Source: Caulobacterales bacterium (GTDB lineage Bacteria > Pseudomonadota > Alphaproteobacteria > Caulobacterales > Caulobacteraceae). Taken from it: 64,000 nucleotides of DNA. A program made the translations under genes and the position numbers. The notes beneath the pieces are model-generated. The model was not told where the DNA came from. It saw nothing but the letters and a program-made list of their open reading frames with translations, and ran no database searches. The stretch spans positions 59,212-123,211 of the forward strand of contig JACPDR010000030.1 in the NCBI GenBank assembly GCA_016183935.1, given 5' to 3'. Positions 50,825 through 59,032 of the stretch are shown here, piece by piece (positions within the stretch are counted from its first letter, which is position 1; each line of letters begins with the position of its first letter).

Positions 50825-50863
50825 GAGGTCCGAATCGGCAATCTGGAACGGGAAGTCTAGCGC

Positions 50864-51595
50864 CTAAAGCCGCCCCGCCTCGGTCAGCTTGTCGATCATC
50901 CACACCCGCGCGGGCGGGATCGGCCGGTTCTGGGGGTGAAAGACGAACTGTTCGAGGAAATGGCCGGTCAGGGCCAGGCCCGCGCCGACGTCGCCCTGCC
51001 CCAGCCCCGCCTGGGCGCCGAGCATGAAGGGCGGCAGGTTCAGCAGCTTGTCGGCATAGGGCGCGCCCGCTTCGCGGCTGACGGCGCGGCCCGTGCGCGG
51101 GCTGACCCAGATCAGGTCGTCCATGGTCCCGGTGACGGCGCAGCGCGACAGGTCGAGGCCGAAGCCGAGATCCTCCAGCAGCCCCGCCTCGAAGCGCACG
51201 AAGATGGCCGGCCAGACCTCCGGCAGGGCGAAGGCGGCCATCAGGGCCTCGAAAGCGAGGAAGGCGCCGGGGTGCGGCTCGCGCTCGGGCAGCGCCCCCT
51301 GCGCCACCGAGGCGGCGGCGGCCAGGCCGGTCAGGGCCAGCGGGTCGTCGAACAGGGCGCTGGGCCCCTCCCCCACCGGCTCCAGCCGCGCCGAGCCGAG
51401 ATGATCCGAGGTGCGGGCGCGGTAGTCGGCGACGACACGCGCCCCCGGCTGCAGGAAGGGTTTCATCTTGCGCGACGCTCCGCCGGCGACATAGGCGGCG
51501 CGCCGCCCGTGCGTCTCCGTCAGCAACTCGACCACCACGCCCGTGTCGCCGTGGGCGCGGGCCGAGAGGACGAAGGCGTCGTCGGTGAAATCCAT
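50864..51595 (-). CDS. recO: DNA repair protein RecO
   Basis: A 243-residue recombination mediator that works with RecR to load RecA. It has an N-terminal OB-fold (DDAFVLSARAHGDTGVVVELLTE, given here as VLSARAHGDTGVV) and a helical C-terminal part with FEAGLLEDLGFGLDLSRCAVTG. The usual four-cysteine zinc site is not seen. In related genomes recO follows era directly; here 7.4 kb of other genes lie between them. Confidence 0.92.
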   Translation of the reverse strand: MDFTDDAFVLSARAHGDTGVVVELLTETHGRRAAYVAGGASRKMKPFLQPGARVVADYRARTSDHLGSARLEPVGEGPSALFDDPLALTGLAAAASVAQGALPEREPHPGAFLAFEALMAAFALPEVWPAIFVRFEAGLLEDLGFGLDLSRCAVTGTMDDLIWVSPRTGRAVSREAGAPYADKLLNLPPFMLGAQAGLGQGDVGAGLALTGHFLEQFVFHPQNRPIPPARVWMIDKLTEAGRL

Positions 51596-51651
51596 CGCCT
51601 CCGTTAGCCCGGACGACGGGAGTTGGCCATACGTTCCGTTTTCCCGATCGC

Positions 51652-52116
51652 CTACTCCGCGTCGCGGATCGCCTCGACGACGGCGGCCGACCGCTCGTTG
51701 GGAACGGCGAAGCTGAGGACGTACTGCTCGATCTTCCAGCCGTCGGCGGTCAGGCGCAGGACGCCCGAGCCGCGGGTCTGGCCATAGCCGGCGTTGTCCA
51801 GCTCCTCGTCGAACCAGGCGATGCAGCGGCACTCGATCGGGGCGACGGTGATGACCCGGTCGTGCGGCGTGTAGGTCCAGCCCCGGCCCCGCGCGAAGAA
51901 CGGCTCGGCGAAGGCGCGGAACTCGGCCATCGACCAGCGCTCGGTCGCGTCGGTGCCGATGAAGCGGGCGTCCGGTGTGAACAGGGCGAAATAGGCGGGG
52001 CCGTCGGCGGCGGTGGAGGCGGCGTTCAGCCGGTCCAGCACGGCGGCGATCTCGGCCTCCGCCGGATCGGGCGCGGCCTGCAGGGCGACGGCGAGGGTCA
52101 GGGCGATCAGGGACAT
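51652..52116 (-). CDS. Exported NTF2/SnoaL-like protein
   Basis: A 154-residue protein with a short signal sequence (MSLIALTLAVALQA) and a cone-shaped NTF2-like domain: AVLDRLNAASTAADGPAYFALF, a YTPHDRVITVAP strand and GSGVLRLTADGWKIEQYVLSF. Such domains bind small molecules or act as enzymes of many kinds; no specific activity can be assigned. It lies 56 bases upstream of recO in the same direction. Confidence 0.75.
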   Translation of the reverse strand: MSLIALTLAVALQAAPDPAEAEIAAVLDRLNAASTAADGPAYFALFTPDARFIGTDATERWSMAEFRAFAEPFFARGRGWTYTPHDRVITVAPIECRCIAWFDEELDNAGYGQTRGSGVLRLTADGWKIEQYVLSFAVPNERSAAVVEAIRDAE

Positions 52117-52192
52117 GGGTGGAGCATAGGCCTGGGGCGGGCGGTGCGTCACCTCGTCTCGGCGCCAGCTCCTCCGCCCTCCTTCCTCTTCC

Positions 52193-52327
52193 GTCATCCT
52201 CGGGCTTGACCCGAGGATCAGACCATTCGGTTCGCGGTGGTGGCCGACCTGGCCATCGCCTCAGGGCCGCCCCGGACGCACAGCCCGCCCCAACGTCTGA
52301 TCCTCGGGTCAAGCCCGAGGATGACGG
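52193..52327. repeat. 135-bp paired-palindrome repeat, second copy (REPIN-like)
   Basis: Same length and design as 12286-12420: GTCATCCTCGGGCTTGACCC at the left, the inverted unit at the right, and related flanking words inside. It lies between the NTF2-like gene and the ArsR operon. Confidence 0.8.
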
Positions 52328-52340
52328 GTTGGAGATTTAT

Positions 52341-52394
52341 TTAACCGAACGGTTGACAACCGGTCCCGACCGGTGCATTTAACCTGTCAGTTAC
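52341..52394 (+). promoter_or_regulatory. Promoter with two dyad operators for the ArsR operon
   Basis: TTAACCGAACGGTTGA (52341-52356) and TTAACCTGTCAGTTAC (52379-52394) share the pattern TTAAC, six bases, GTTA and lie 38 bases apart. A -35-like TTGACA (52353-52358) overlaps the first, and an AT-rich -10 region (around 52376-52383) overlaps the second. The first gene downstream encodes an ArsR repressor, so autoregulation is likely. Confidence 0.6.
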
Positions 52395-52410
52395 ACACAA
52401 AGCGTGCCCC

Positions 52411-52758
52411 ATGCAGACCGACCCCCTCTCCGCCAAGTTCGCCGCCCTCGCCGACCCGACCCGTCGGGCCATCCTGGCGCGGCTGACCGAGGGCGAGGCC
52501 AGCGTCAATGATCTGGCCGAGCCTTTCGACATGAGCCTGCCGGCCGTGTCGAAACACCTGAAGGTGCTGGAGAAGGCCGGACTGATCAGCCGGGGCCGCG
52601 AGGCCCAATGGCGCCCCGCCCGGCTCGAGCCGATGGCCCTGAAGGGCGTCGCCGATTGGCTGGAGCACTACCGCCGCTACTGGGACGCCAGCTTCGACCG
52701 GCTGGATGCCTACCTGAAGAAGATTCAAAAAGGAGACGACCGTGGCCCAAGAAACTGA
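52411..52758 (+). CDS. ArsR-family transcriptional repressor
   Basis: A 115-residue winged-helix regulator: FAALADPTRRAILARLTEGEASV, then the recognition helix MSLPAVSKHLKVLEKAGLI (shortened: LPAVSKHLKVLEKAGL) and the wing RGREAQWRPARLEP. No metal-binding cysteines are present, so it belongs to the non-metal subgroup that is commonly paired with SRPBCC proteins. First gene of a ten-gene unit that runs to 57764. Confidence 0.93.
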   Translation: MQTDPLSAKFAALADPTRRAILARLTEGEASVNDLAEPFDMSLPAVSKHLKVLEKAGLISRGREAQWRPARLEPMALKGVADWLEHYRRYWDASFDRLDAYLKKIQKGDDRGPRN

Positions 52759-53248
52759 GACCAACCCCTGCGAGACCGACGGCGTGGCCCACCAGCACGC
52801 CCTGGTCCTGCGCCGCGTCATCGACGCCACGCCCGAGCAGATCTGGAAGGCCTGGATGACGCCGGAACTGCTGCAGCAGTGGTTTGCGCCGAAGCCCTGG
52901 ACTATCTCGGACGTGCAGGTCGATCCGCGGCCCGGCGGGGTGTTCAACTTCGTCATGCACGGGCCGGACGGCGAGCGCTTTCCGAACAGCGGCGTCTTCC
53001 TGGCCGTCGAGCCGAACAAGCGCTGGATCACGACCGACGCCCTCACTCCCGACTGGGAGCCGGCCGGCCAGCCGTTCATGGTGGCCACGGTCGAGCTGAC
53101 CCCGCGCGAGGACGGCAAGACCGACTATGTCGCCACGGCCCGCCATTGGAACGCCGAGACGATGAAGCAGCACGAGGCCATGGGCTTCCATGAAGGCTGG
53201 GGCCAGTGCGCCGACCAGCTGGCCGAACTGCTGAAGAAGCCCAACTGA
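52742..53248 (+). CDS. SRPBCC (AHSA1-like) protein 1
   Basis: A 168-residue START-like lipid/ligand-binding fold protein: RRVIDATPEQIWKAWMTPELLQQWFAPKPW at the start (seen as PEQIWKAWMTPELLQQWF) and GFHEGWGQCADQLAELL as the closing helix. AHSA1-type bacterial members have unknown ligands. The GTG start has AAAGGAGA just upstream and lies inside the end of the ArsR gene (17-base overlap). Confidence 0.88.
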   Translation: MAQETETNPCETDGVAHQHALVLRRVIDATPEQIWKAWMTPELLQQWFAPKPWTISDVQVDPRPGGVFNFVMHGPDGERFPNSGVFLAVEPNKRWITTDALTPDWEPAGQPFMVATVELTPREDGKTDYVATARHWNAETMKQHEAMGFHEGWGQCADQLAELLKKPN

Positions 53249-53288
53249 CCCTCCCCGGCCGTCGACCGGACCCTGAAGAGCTCGCCCC

Positions 53289-53768
53289 ATGACCTTCGTC
53301 GAAGCCATCGCGACCCGCCCCACCCTGCAGATGCAGCGCCATTTCGATGCGCCGCGGGCGCTGGTGTGGCGGGCGTGGACGAACCCCGAGGTCATGGTGC
53401 TGTGGCTGTGTCCGGTCGAGTGGCCGGCGGTCAGCGCCAGCCAGGATCTGAGGGTCGGCGGAGAGTGGCGGGCCTGCCTGCGCTCGCCCGACACCGGCCA
53501 GGACCTGTGGCAGGGCGGGATCTACCGCGAGATCGTCCCCAACGAGCGGCTGGTCTTCACCTTCAAATGGGACGAGTCGCACGAGGACGGTCCGCCGGTC
53601 GACACCCTGGTGACCGTGGTGCTGAGCGACGCCTCCGACGGCGGCACCCTGATGGACTTCACCCACGAAGGCCTGAAGTCGGAGCAGAGCCTGGTCGGCC
53701 ACAGGTACGGCTGGACCAGCACCTTCGAACGGCTGGAGGCCTTCCTCGCCAAGGATCGGGAGCCATGA
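53289..53768 (+). CDS. SRPBCC (AHSA1-like) protein 2
   Basis: A 159-residue paralogue of the preceding fold: MQRHFDAPRALVWRAWTNPEVM near the start, YREIVPNERLVFTFKWDE in the middle and GWTSTFERLEAFLA as the last helix. Ligand unknown. It overlaps the next gene (ATGA) and follows the first SRPBCC gene by 40 bases. Confidence 0.87.
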   Translation: MTFVEAIATRPTLQMQRHFDAPRALVWRAWTNPEVMVLWLCPVEWPAVSASQDLRVGGEWRACLRSPDTGQDLWQGGIYREIVPNERLVFTFKWDESHEDGPPVDTLVTVVLSDASDGGTLMDFTHEGLKSEQSLVGHRYGWTSTFERLEAFLAKDREP

Positions 53769-54127
53769 AAACCTCGCCCTTCGTGTGGTCCGGCCGCCTG
53801 CTGAGCGGCCTGGTCGTGAGCTTCGTGGCGGCCGATGCGCTGCTCAAGCTGACGGGCCGTCCCGACCTGCTGCGGGCCGGGATCGAGGTCGCCGCGCCGC
53901 CGGCGCTGCTGGGGTCCGCCCTGCTGATCGCGGCCACCCTTTACGCCCTGCCCCGCACGGCCCTGCTTGGCGCGGGGCTGCTGACGGCGGCCCTGGTCCT
54001 GTCGAGCGCGGGCCAGGCTGATCCATCCCGCCTGCTGTTCGGAGCCTATGTGGCGCTGTTGCTGTGGGCCGGGCTTTTCCTGCGCAAGCCGGGACTGGGA
54101 CAGCCGGTCCTGCGCGTCATCCGATAA
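53765..54127 (+). CDS. DoxX-like small membrane protein 1
   Basis: A 120-residue four-helix membrane protein of the DoxX-like family. It starts KTSPFVWSGRLLSGLVVSF, continues with LLKLTGRPDLLRAG, and ends GLFLRKPGLGQPVL. A close paralogue is two genes downstream. The role in such operons is unknown; some DoxX relatives support redox enzymes. Confidence 0.82.
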   Translation: MKTSPFVWSGRLLSGLVVSFVAADALLKLTGRPDLLRAGIEVAAPPALLGSALLIAATLYALPRTALLGAGLLTAALVLSSAGQADPSRLLFGAYVALLLWAGLFLRKPGLGQPVLRVIR

Positions 54128-54153
54128 CCCGTTCAAGAAGAGGAGAGACGACC

Positions 54154-54582
54154 ATGAAAATCGTGACCAGCCTCAGCTTCCGCGGCCAGTGCCGCGAGGC
54201 CTTCGAATTCTACGCCAAGGTCCTCGGCGGCGAGATCACCGCCGCCATGCCCTACAGCGAGGGCCCGCCCGACATGCCGGTCGGCGAACAGTACAAGGAC
54301 TGGCTGATGCACTGCTGGCTGCAGGTCGGCGACCAGGCGATCATGGGCTCGGACATGGATGTCGAGTGGGCCCCGAACATCGACAAGCCGAAGAACGGCT
54401 TCGACGTCACCCTGCACACCAGCGACGCCGCCGAGGGCAAGCGCTGGTTCGACGCCCTGGCCGAGGGCGGCAAGGTCGGCATGGCCTTCGCCGAGACCTT
54501 CTGGTCGCCGGGCTTCGGCTCCCTGACCGACAAGTTCGGCGTGCCCTGGATGGTCAACGTCAATCCGGATCTGCCGAAATGA
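54154..54582 (+). CDS. VOC-family (PhnB-like) protein
   Basis: A 142-residue vicinal-oxygen-chelate fold protein: SLSFRGQCREAFEFYAKVLGG at the start, and MAFAETFWSPGFGSLTDKFGVPWMVN near the end (seen as FWSPGFGSLTDKFGVPW). These are typical of PhnB/DUF1801-type proteins. Enzymatic activity is uncertain. AAGAGGAGA provides a good ribosome binding site. It overlaps the second DoxX gene. Confidence 0.88.
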   Translation: MKIVTSLSFRGQCREAFEFYAKVLGGEITAAMPYSEGPPDMPVGEQYKDWLMHCWLQVGDQAIMGSDMDVEWAPNIDKPKNGFDVTLHTSDAAEGKRWFDALAEGGKVGMAFAETFWSPGFGSLTDKFGVPWMVNVNPDLPK

Positions 54583-54986
54583 AGGCGTCCCCGACCGTGT
54601 GGACGGGCCGGGTGCTGACCGGCCTGTTCGCCCTCTTCATGCTGGGAGCCTCGGCGCTGCCGAAGCTCGCCGGGATGCCGGTGGCCGAAGAGATCATGGC
54701 CCAGCTGGGCTGGCCGGCCGGCTACGCCTTCGCCATCGGCCTGGTCGAGGTGACCCTGGTGATCCTGTACCTGATCCCGCGGACCAGCGTGCTGGGGGCG
54801 GTGCTGTTCATGGGCCTGTTCGGCGGGGCCATGGCCACGCAGATGCGCGCCGGCAGCCCGCTGTTCAGCCACCAGCTGTTCTCCATCTACCTCGGCCTGT
54901 TCATGTGGGGTGGGCTGTGGCTGCGCGACCCGGCCCTGCGCGCCGTCTTCCCGTTCCGGCGCGGTCCGGCGGAGGCGGTCTCGTGA
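54579..54986 (+). CDS. DoxX-like small membrane protein 2
   Basis: A 135-residue paralogue of the membrane protein at 53765: SPTVWTGRVLTGLFALFML at the N terminus, YLIPRTSVLGAVLFMGLFGG in the middle and LGLFMWGGLWLRDPALR at the end. It is joined by 4-base overlaps to the VOC gene upstream and the third SRPBCC gene downstream. Confidence 0.83.
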   Translation: MKASPTVWTGRVLTGLFALFMLGASALPKLAGMPVAEEIMAQLGWPAGYAFAIGLVEVTLVILYLIPRTSVLGAVLFMGLFGGAMATQMRAGSPLFSHQLFSIYLGLFMWGGLWLRDPALRAVFPFRRGPAEAVS

Positions 54987-55471
54987 CCGTCGCCGCCGCC
55001 ATTCCGGAGCAGCTGAGGCGGCTCAGCATCGTCCGCACCTTCGACGCCCCGCGCGCCCTGGTCTGGAAGATGTGGACCGACCCGGCCCATGTCGCGGCGT
55101 GGTGGGGCCCCGAACATTTCACCACGCCGGTAGTGCGGATGGACGTCCGTCCCGAGGGGGCCATCCATATGGTCATGCGCGGCCCGGACGGCGCCGACTT
55201 CCCCTTCGACGGCCGCTTCATAGCGGTGGAGGAGCCGGACCGTCTGGTGATGCGCACCTGGGTCCGCCGCGAGGACGGTTCGACATGGTTCGAGGTCGAG
55301 CAGAGCTTCCGCTTCGATGAGATCGACGGCCGCACCCGGCTGCAGCTCGACGCGGTGGTGATCGAGGCGGGCGAGGATGCGCTGGGCCCGCTCAGCGGCA
55401 TGGAGGCCGGTTGGACCGGAAGTCTCGACAAGCTGGAGCGCCACGTCGCGGCGTCGAGCGCGCAATCCTGA
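54983..55471 (+). CDS. SRPBCC (AHSA1-like) protein 3
   Basis: A 162-residue member of the same fold as the two earlier copies: IVRTFDAPRALVWKMWTDPAHVAAWWGPEHF (seen as FDAPRALVWKMWTDP and WWGPEHF) and GWTGSLDKLERHVA. The GTG start overlaps the DoxX stop (GTGA). Ligand unknown. Confidence 0.87.
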   Translation: MTVAAAIPEQLRRLSIVRTFDAPRALVWKMWTDPAHVAAWWGPEHFTTPVVRMDVRPEGAIHMVMRGPDGADFPFDGRFIAVEEPDRLVMRTWVRREDGSTWFEVEQSFRFDEIDGRTRLQLDAVVIEAGEDALGPLSGMEAGWTGSLDKLERHVAASSAQS

Positions 55472-55482
55472 AGGAGCGAACG

Positions 55483-56436
55483 ATGAAACTGTCCCTGTTG
55501 ACCGCCGCCGCCGCCCTTGCGCTGGCGACCGCCCTGCCCGCATCCGCCCAGACGCCCGCGGTCACCCCGTCCGCAACCGCACAGACCGTCCAGCCACACC
55601 CGGATTCGGCCGCCGTCGAGGGCGGCGAGGTCCGCTACTTCGTCCACGGCGATCTGACCTCCGGCACAAGGCCGCTGCTGGTGCTGCACGGGGCCTTCAT
55701 GTCGTCGGACGCGATGAAGCCCTTCACCGACCTGATCACGGATCGGCCGTTGATCGTCCTCGACCAGCGCGGCCACGGCCGCACCGGCGACCTGCCCGGA
55801 CCCATCACCTATGAAGCGCTGGCCGACGACGCCGCCGCGGTGCTGGCCGACGCGGGCGTGTCGAAGGCCGATGTGGTCGGCTATTCGATGGGCGCGGGCG
55901 CGGCCCTGCAGCTGGCGCTGCGCCACCCGGAGACCGTCGATCACCTGGTCATCGCCTCGGTCAGCTTCAACGAGGCGGGCAACCTGCCGGGCTTCTCCGC
56001 GATGATGGAGGGCATCACGCCCGAGATCTTCGCCGGCACGCCGATGGAGGCGGAGTTCAAACGGCTGGCGCCCGACCCCGACGCCTTCGCCTCCGTGGTC
56101 GGGAAGATCAAGGTCATGGACCAGGGCCAGGATTGGCCGGCGGAGGACATCCGCGCCCTGACCTCGCCGACCTTCATCATCGTCGGCGACCACGACATCG
56201 TGCGCCCCGAACACGCCGTCGAGCTGTACCGGCTGCGCGGCGGCGGGGAAACCGCGCGCGCGTCGCAGCCGTTCCTGACCGAGGCCCCGCCGGCGCGGCT
56301 GGCCATCCTGCCGGGCGCGTCGCACATCGACGTCTTCGGCGACCCGGCCCTGCTGGCGGCGATGATCCTCCCGTTCCTCGACGACCAGACCCGCCCCCGG
56401 CCGCCGGGTCTCTTCGAAGACGTCCCGGGCGAGTGA
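55483..56436 (+). CDS. Exported alpha/beta hydrolase
   Basis: A 317-residue hydrolase with an N-terminal signal (ends PASAQ, about residue 22). The oxyanion/early motif is LLVLHGAFMSS, the nucleophile serine is in VVGYSMGAGAALQ, and the acid and base lie in IIVGDHDIV and LPGASHIDVFGD. It probably acts on esters or related small substrates outside the cytoplasm; the substrate is unknown. AAGGAGCG precedes the start. Confidence 0.88.
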   Translation: MKLSLLTAAAALALATALPASAQTPAVTPSATAQTVQPHPDSAAVEGGEVRYFVHGDLTSGTRPLLVLHGAFMSSDAMKPFTDLITDRPLIVLDQRGHGRTGDLPGPITYEALADDAAAVLADAGVSKADVVGYSMGAGAALQLALRHPETVDHLVIASVSFNEAGNLPGFSAMMEGITPEIFAGTPMEAEFKRLAPDPDAFASVVGKIKVMDQGQDWPAEDIRALTSPTFIIVGDHDIVRPEHAVELYRLRGGGETARASQPFLTEAPPARLAILPGASHIDVFGDPALLAAMILPFLDDQTRPRPPGLFEDVPGE

Positions 56437-56445
56437 GGACGCGCC

Positions 56446-57120
56446 ATGCGCAAGATCAGAACCGCAAGCTTCGTCTCGCTGGACGGCGTCATGCAGGCGC
56501 CCGGCGGGCCCACGGAGGATCCGCGCGGCGGGTTCAAGTTCGGCGGCTGGGTCTTCCCGTTCTTCGACGAGAAGCTTGGCGGCCTGATGGACCGCGCCAT
56601 GGGCGAAGATTACGACCTGCTGCTGGGCCGCTGCACCTATGAGATCTTCGCCGCCTACTGGCCTTACCAGGACGATGAGATCGGCCGCACCTTCAACGCC
56701 GTGAACAAATATGTCGCCGCCGGACCGGACACGCCGCTGGGCTGGGCCCACAGCCATCGGCTGGAAGGCGACCTCGCCGAGGCCGTGCGGGCGCTGAAGG
56801 GGACAGAGGGGCGCGATCTGCTGATCCAGGGATCCAGCGAGGTGATCCACACCCTGCTGGCCGCCGACCTGATCGACCAGTTGACCCTCCTGACCTTCCC
56901 CATCGTGCTGGGCCGCGGCAAGCGGCTGTTCGACGAGAAGTCGCGCCCGCACGCCTGGACGCTGGCGAGCAGCGAGACGACCAAAGCCGGCGTCATCGTC
57001 GGAACATACCGCCGCGCCGGCGAGGTCCCGACCGGCTCGTTCGGCGATGACAATCCCAGTGCGGCCGAGCTTGAGCGGCGCGCGCGCTGGGCGACAGCCG
57101 GGACGCGGGCCGGTAGATGA
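56446..57120 (+). CDS. RibD C-terminal / dihydrofolate-reductase-fold protein
   Basis: A 224-residue protein of the DHFR-like RibD-C family: RTASFVSLDGVMQAPGGP, GEDYDLLLGRCTYEIFAAYWP, and LIQGSSEVIHTLLAADLIDQL with VLGRGKRLF after it. It is likely an NADPH-dependent reductase of unknown substrate. A ~30-residue hydrophilic tail follows the fold. It overlaps the GST gene (ATGA). Confidence 0.85.
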   Translation: MRKIRTASFVSLDGVMQAPGGPTEDPRGGFKFGGWVFPFFDEKLGGLMDRAMGEDYDLLLGRCTYEIFAAYWPYQDDEIGRTFNAVNKYVAAGPDTPLGWAHSHRLEGDLAEAVRALKGTEGRDLLIQGSSEVIHTLLAADLIDQLTLLTFPIVLGRGKRLFDEKSRPHAWTLASSETTKAGVIVGTYRRAGEVPTGSFGDDNPSAAELERRARWATAGTRAGR

Positions 57121-57764
57121 CGATCACCATCACGGCGTTTGAACGATCGCCCGACGGCGGCAAGGGACTCGCGCGAGACACGCGCGTTCGCTGGGCGCTC
57201 GAAGAAGTGGGTCAGCCTTATGAGGTTCGTCTCGTTTCTTTCGCGGGGATGAAGGCGCCCGACCATCTGGCCATCCATCCCTTCGGCCAGATCCCCACCT
57301 ATGAGGACGGGTCTCTCTCGCTGTTCGAGACCGGTTCGATCGTCCTTCATCTTGCCGAGCAACACGGCGGCCTGCTGCCGGAGGACCGCGATGCCCGCGC
57401 CCGCGCCATCACCTGGATGTTCGCGGCGCTCAATACCGTCGAGCCGCCGATCCTCGAATTGGTGACGGCCAAAATATTCGAGGGCGGCAAGCCGTGGAGC
57501 GAGGAGCGCCTGCCGTTGGTGATGGACCGGGTTCGCGCCCGGCTGGACAGACTCTCGGCTCGCCTCGGCGGCGCCGACTGGCTCGACGGGGCGTTCAGCG
57601 CGGGCGATCTATTGATGGTGTCAGTGCTGCTGCGACTGAGGATGTCAGGCGTTCTGGACGAATATGAAAACCTGGCCGCCTACGTCGCACGGGGTGAGGC
57701 CCGACCCGCCTATATCCGGGCTTTCGCCGCCCAGTTCGCGATCAACGCTCCATCGAGCGGCTGA
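57117..57764 (+). CDS. Glutathione S-transferase family protein
   Basis: A 215-residue GST with thioredoxin-like N-terminal half (RVRWALEEVGQPYEVRLV, HPFGQIPTYEDG, LFETGSIVLHLAEQHG) and helical C-terminal half with WLDGAFSAGDLLMVSVLLRL. Last gene of the ArsR operon. It is convergent with the serine hydrolase, 37 bases away, with no obvious terminator between. Confidence 0.9.
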   Translation: MTITITAFERSPDGGKGLARDTRVRWALEEVGQPYEVRLVSFAGMKAPDHLAIHPFGQIPTYEDGSLSLFETGSIVLHLAEQHGGLLPEDRDARARAITWMFAALNTVEPPILELVTAKIFEGGKPWSEERLPLVMDRVRARLDRLSARLGGADWLDGAFSAGDLLMVSVLLRLRMSGVLDEYENLAAYVARGEARPAYIRAFAAQFAINAPSSG

Positions 57765-57801
57765 AACCTCAGCCCATCAAGCCGTGACAACCGGTTCGGG
57801 A

Positions 57802-59028
57802 TCAGCGCGCCATCGCTGTCGGGAACGGCCGGCCCAGCGCCTCGGCCATGCCTTGCTGGGACAGCAGGAAGACGGCCTCCCGCTGGTGGAAATTGTTGGA
57901 CAGCACGATCACCGTCACGTCCTCGTCGGGCTGGTGGGTGACCAGGTTGCGGAAGCCGGACCAGCTGCCCGTGTGGTATATCTGGCGGTCCGGAAAGGCC
58001 GGGCGGACCCGGGTCCCGAGGCTGTTGGCGTACAGGCCGTAGCCCCAATCCCGGCGCGGCCGGCCGCGTTCGTCGGGCGTGTCGGCCGGCGCGTGATCGG
58101 CGACCATCCGGGCATAGCTTTCCGGGCTCAGCAGCTTGCCGCCGTGCAGCGCCTGCTGCCAGACCAGCAGATCGTCCAGGGTCGAGTACAGCGCCCCGGC
58201 GCCGAAGATGATGCTGACGTTGTGATCCGGCTGCGGTGTGGGCGGCCCGCCCAGATTGGCGTAACCCATGACCACGCCCGACATGTCGTCCTCGAAGCCC
58301 GTGTCGGCCATGCCCAACGGCACGAAGAAGGCGTCGCGCAGATAGTCCTGCAGCGGCAGGCCCGTGGCCTTCTGGACCACGTAGCCGAGCAGGTTGTAGC
58401 CGGCGTTGTCGTAGCGGACCTTCGTGCCCGGCGGGAACTGCAGCCCGTACTTCGCTGACTCGGCGGTCAATTCCTCCGGCGTCGCGGGGGTCACGCGGCG
58501 GACGCCCCAGCCCGGCCGGGCCATCAGGTCCGGAACCCCCGAGGTATGCGACAACAGGTGGTGCAGCCGCACCGGCGCCCAGGCGGCCGGGCACGGATCG
58601 ATCCAGCGGCACAGCGGGTCGTCGACCGAGAGCACGCCCTCGTCCTGCAGCCGAAGAATGGCGGCGGCGGTGAACTGCTTGCTGACCGAGGCGAGGCGGA
58701 ACCGGGAATCCAGCGCCAGCGGCGTCCCCAGGCTGCGGTCGGCGTAACCGTAGACCTGGCGGAACAGCACCTGGTCGCCCCTGGCCACCAGCACCCCCCC
58801 GGTGAAGCCGCCGGTCGCGCCCCAGCGCGCAAGCCGGGCGGTCAGTTGCGGCAGGTCCTGGACCACCACGAGCGGCGGCCGCAGCGGCCGGGGTTCGGGC
58901 GCCGAGACGGCCGGCGCCGGCCGCACCGTCATCCAGGCGATCAGGGCCGCGGTGAGGATGAACAGCAGGCTGAGGAACGCCGTCGCCAGTCGCGGATGGC
59001 CGCCGGCATGTCGGGGAACGTGGAACAC
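57802..59028 (-). CDS. Beta-lactamase-family serine hydrolase
   Basis: A 408-residue exported or membrane-anchored protein with one N-terminal hydrophobic helix (about 13-35). The class C/esterase motifs are SVSK (about residue 113), YDNAGYNLLG for the Tyr motif, and HTGSWSG in place of KTG. It may be a peptidase, esterase or peptidoglycan-related enzyme; true beta-lactam hydrolysis is not implied. It sits between era and the ArsR operon. Confidence 0.88.
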   Translation of the reverse strand: MFHVPRHAGGHPRLATAFLSLLFILTAALIAWMTVRPAPAVSAPEPRPLRPPLVVVQDLPQLTARLARWGATGGFTGGVLVARGDQVLFRQVYGYADRSLGTPLALDSRFRLASVSKQFTAAAILRLQDEGVLSVDDPLCRWIDPCPAAWAPVRLHHLLSHTSGVPDLMARPGWGVRRVTPATPEELTAESAKYGLQFPPGTKVRYDNAGYNLLGYVVQKATGLPLQDYLRDAFFVPLGMADTGFEDDMSGVVMGYANLGGPPTPQPDHNVSIIFGAGALYSTLDDLLVWQQALHGGKLLSPESYARMVADHAPADTPDERGRPRRDWGYGLYANSLGTRVRPAFPDRQIYHTGSWSGFRNLVTHQPDEDVTVIVLSNNFHQREAVFLLSQQGMAEALGRPFPTAMAR

Positions 59029-59032
59029 CGGC

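Noticed and set aside
57802..59028. Calling the serine hydrolase a beta-lactamase resistance gene
   Set aside because: The fold motifs are shared with many esterases and peptidases, the KTG position reads HTG, and nothing in the context points to resistance.
51652..59028. Prophage or integrative element between recO and era
   Set aside because: No integrase, tRNA target, direct repeats or phage genes are visible; only an accessory block can be supported.
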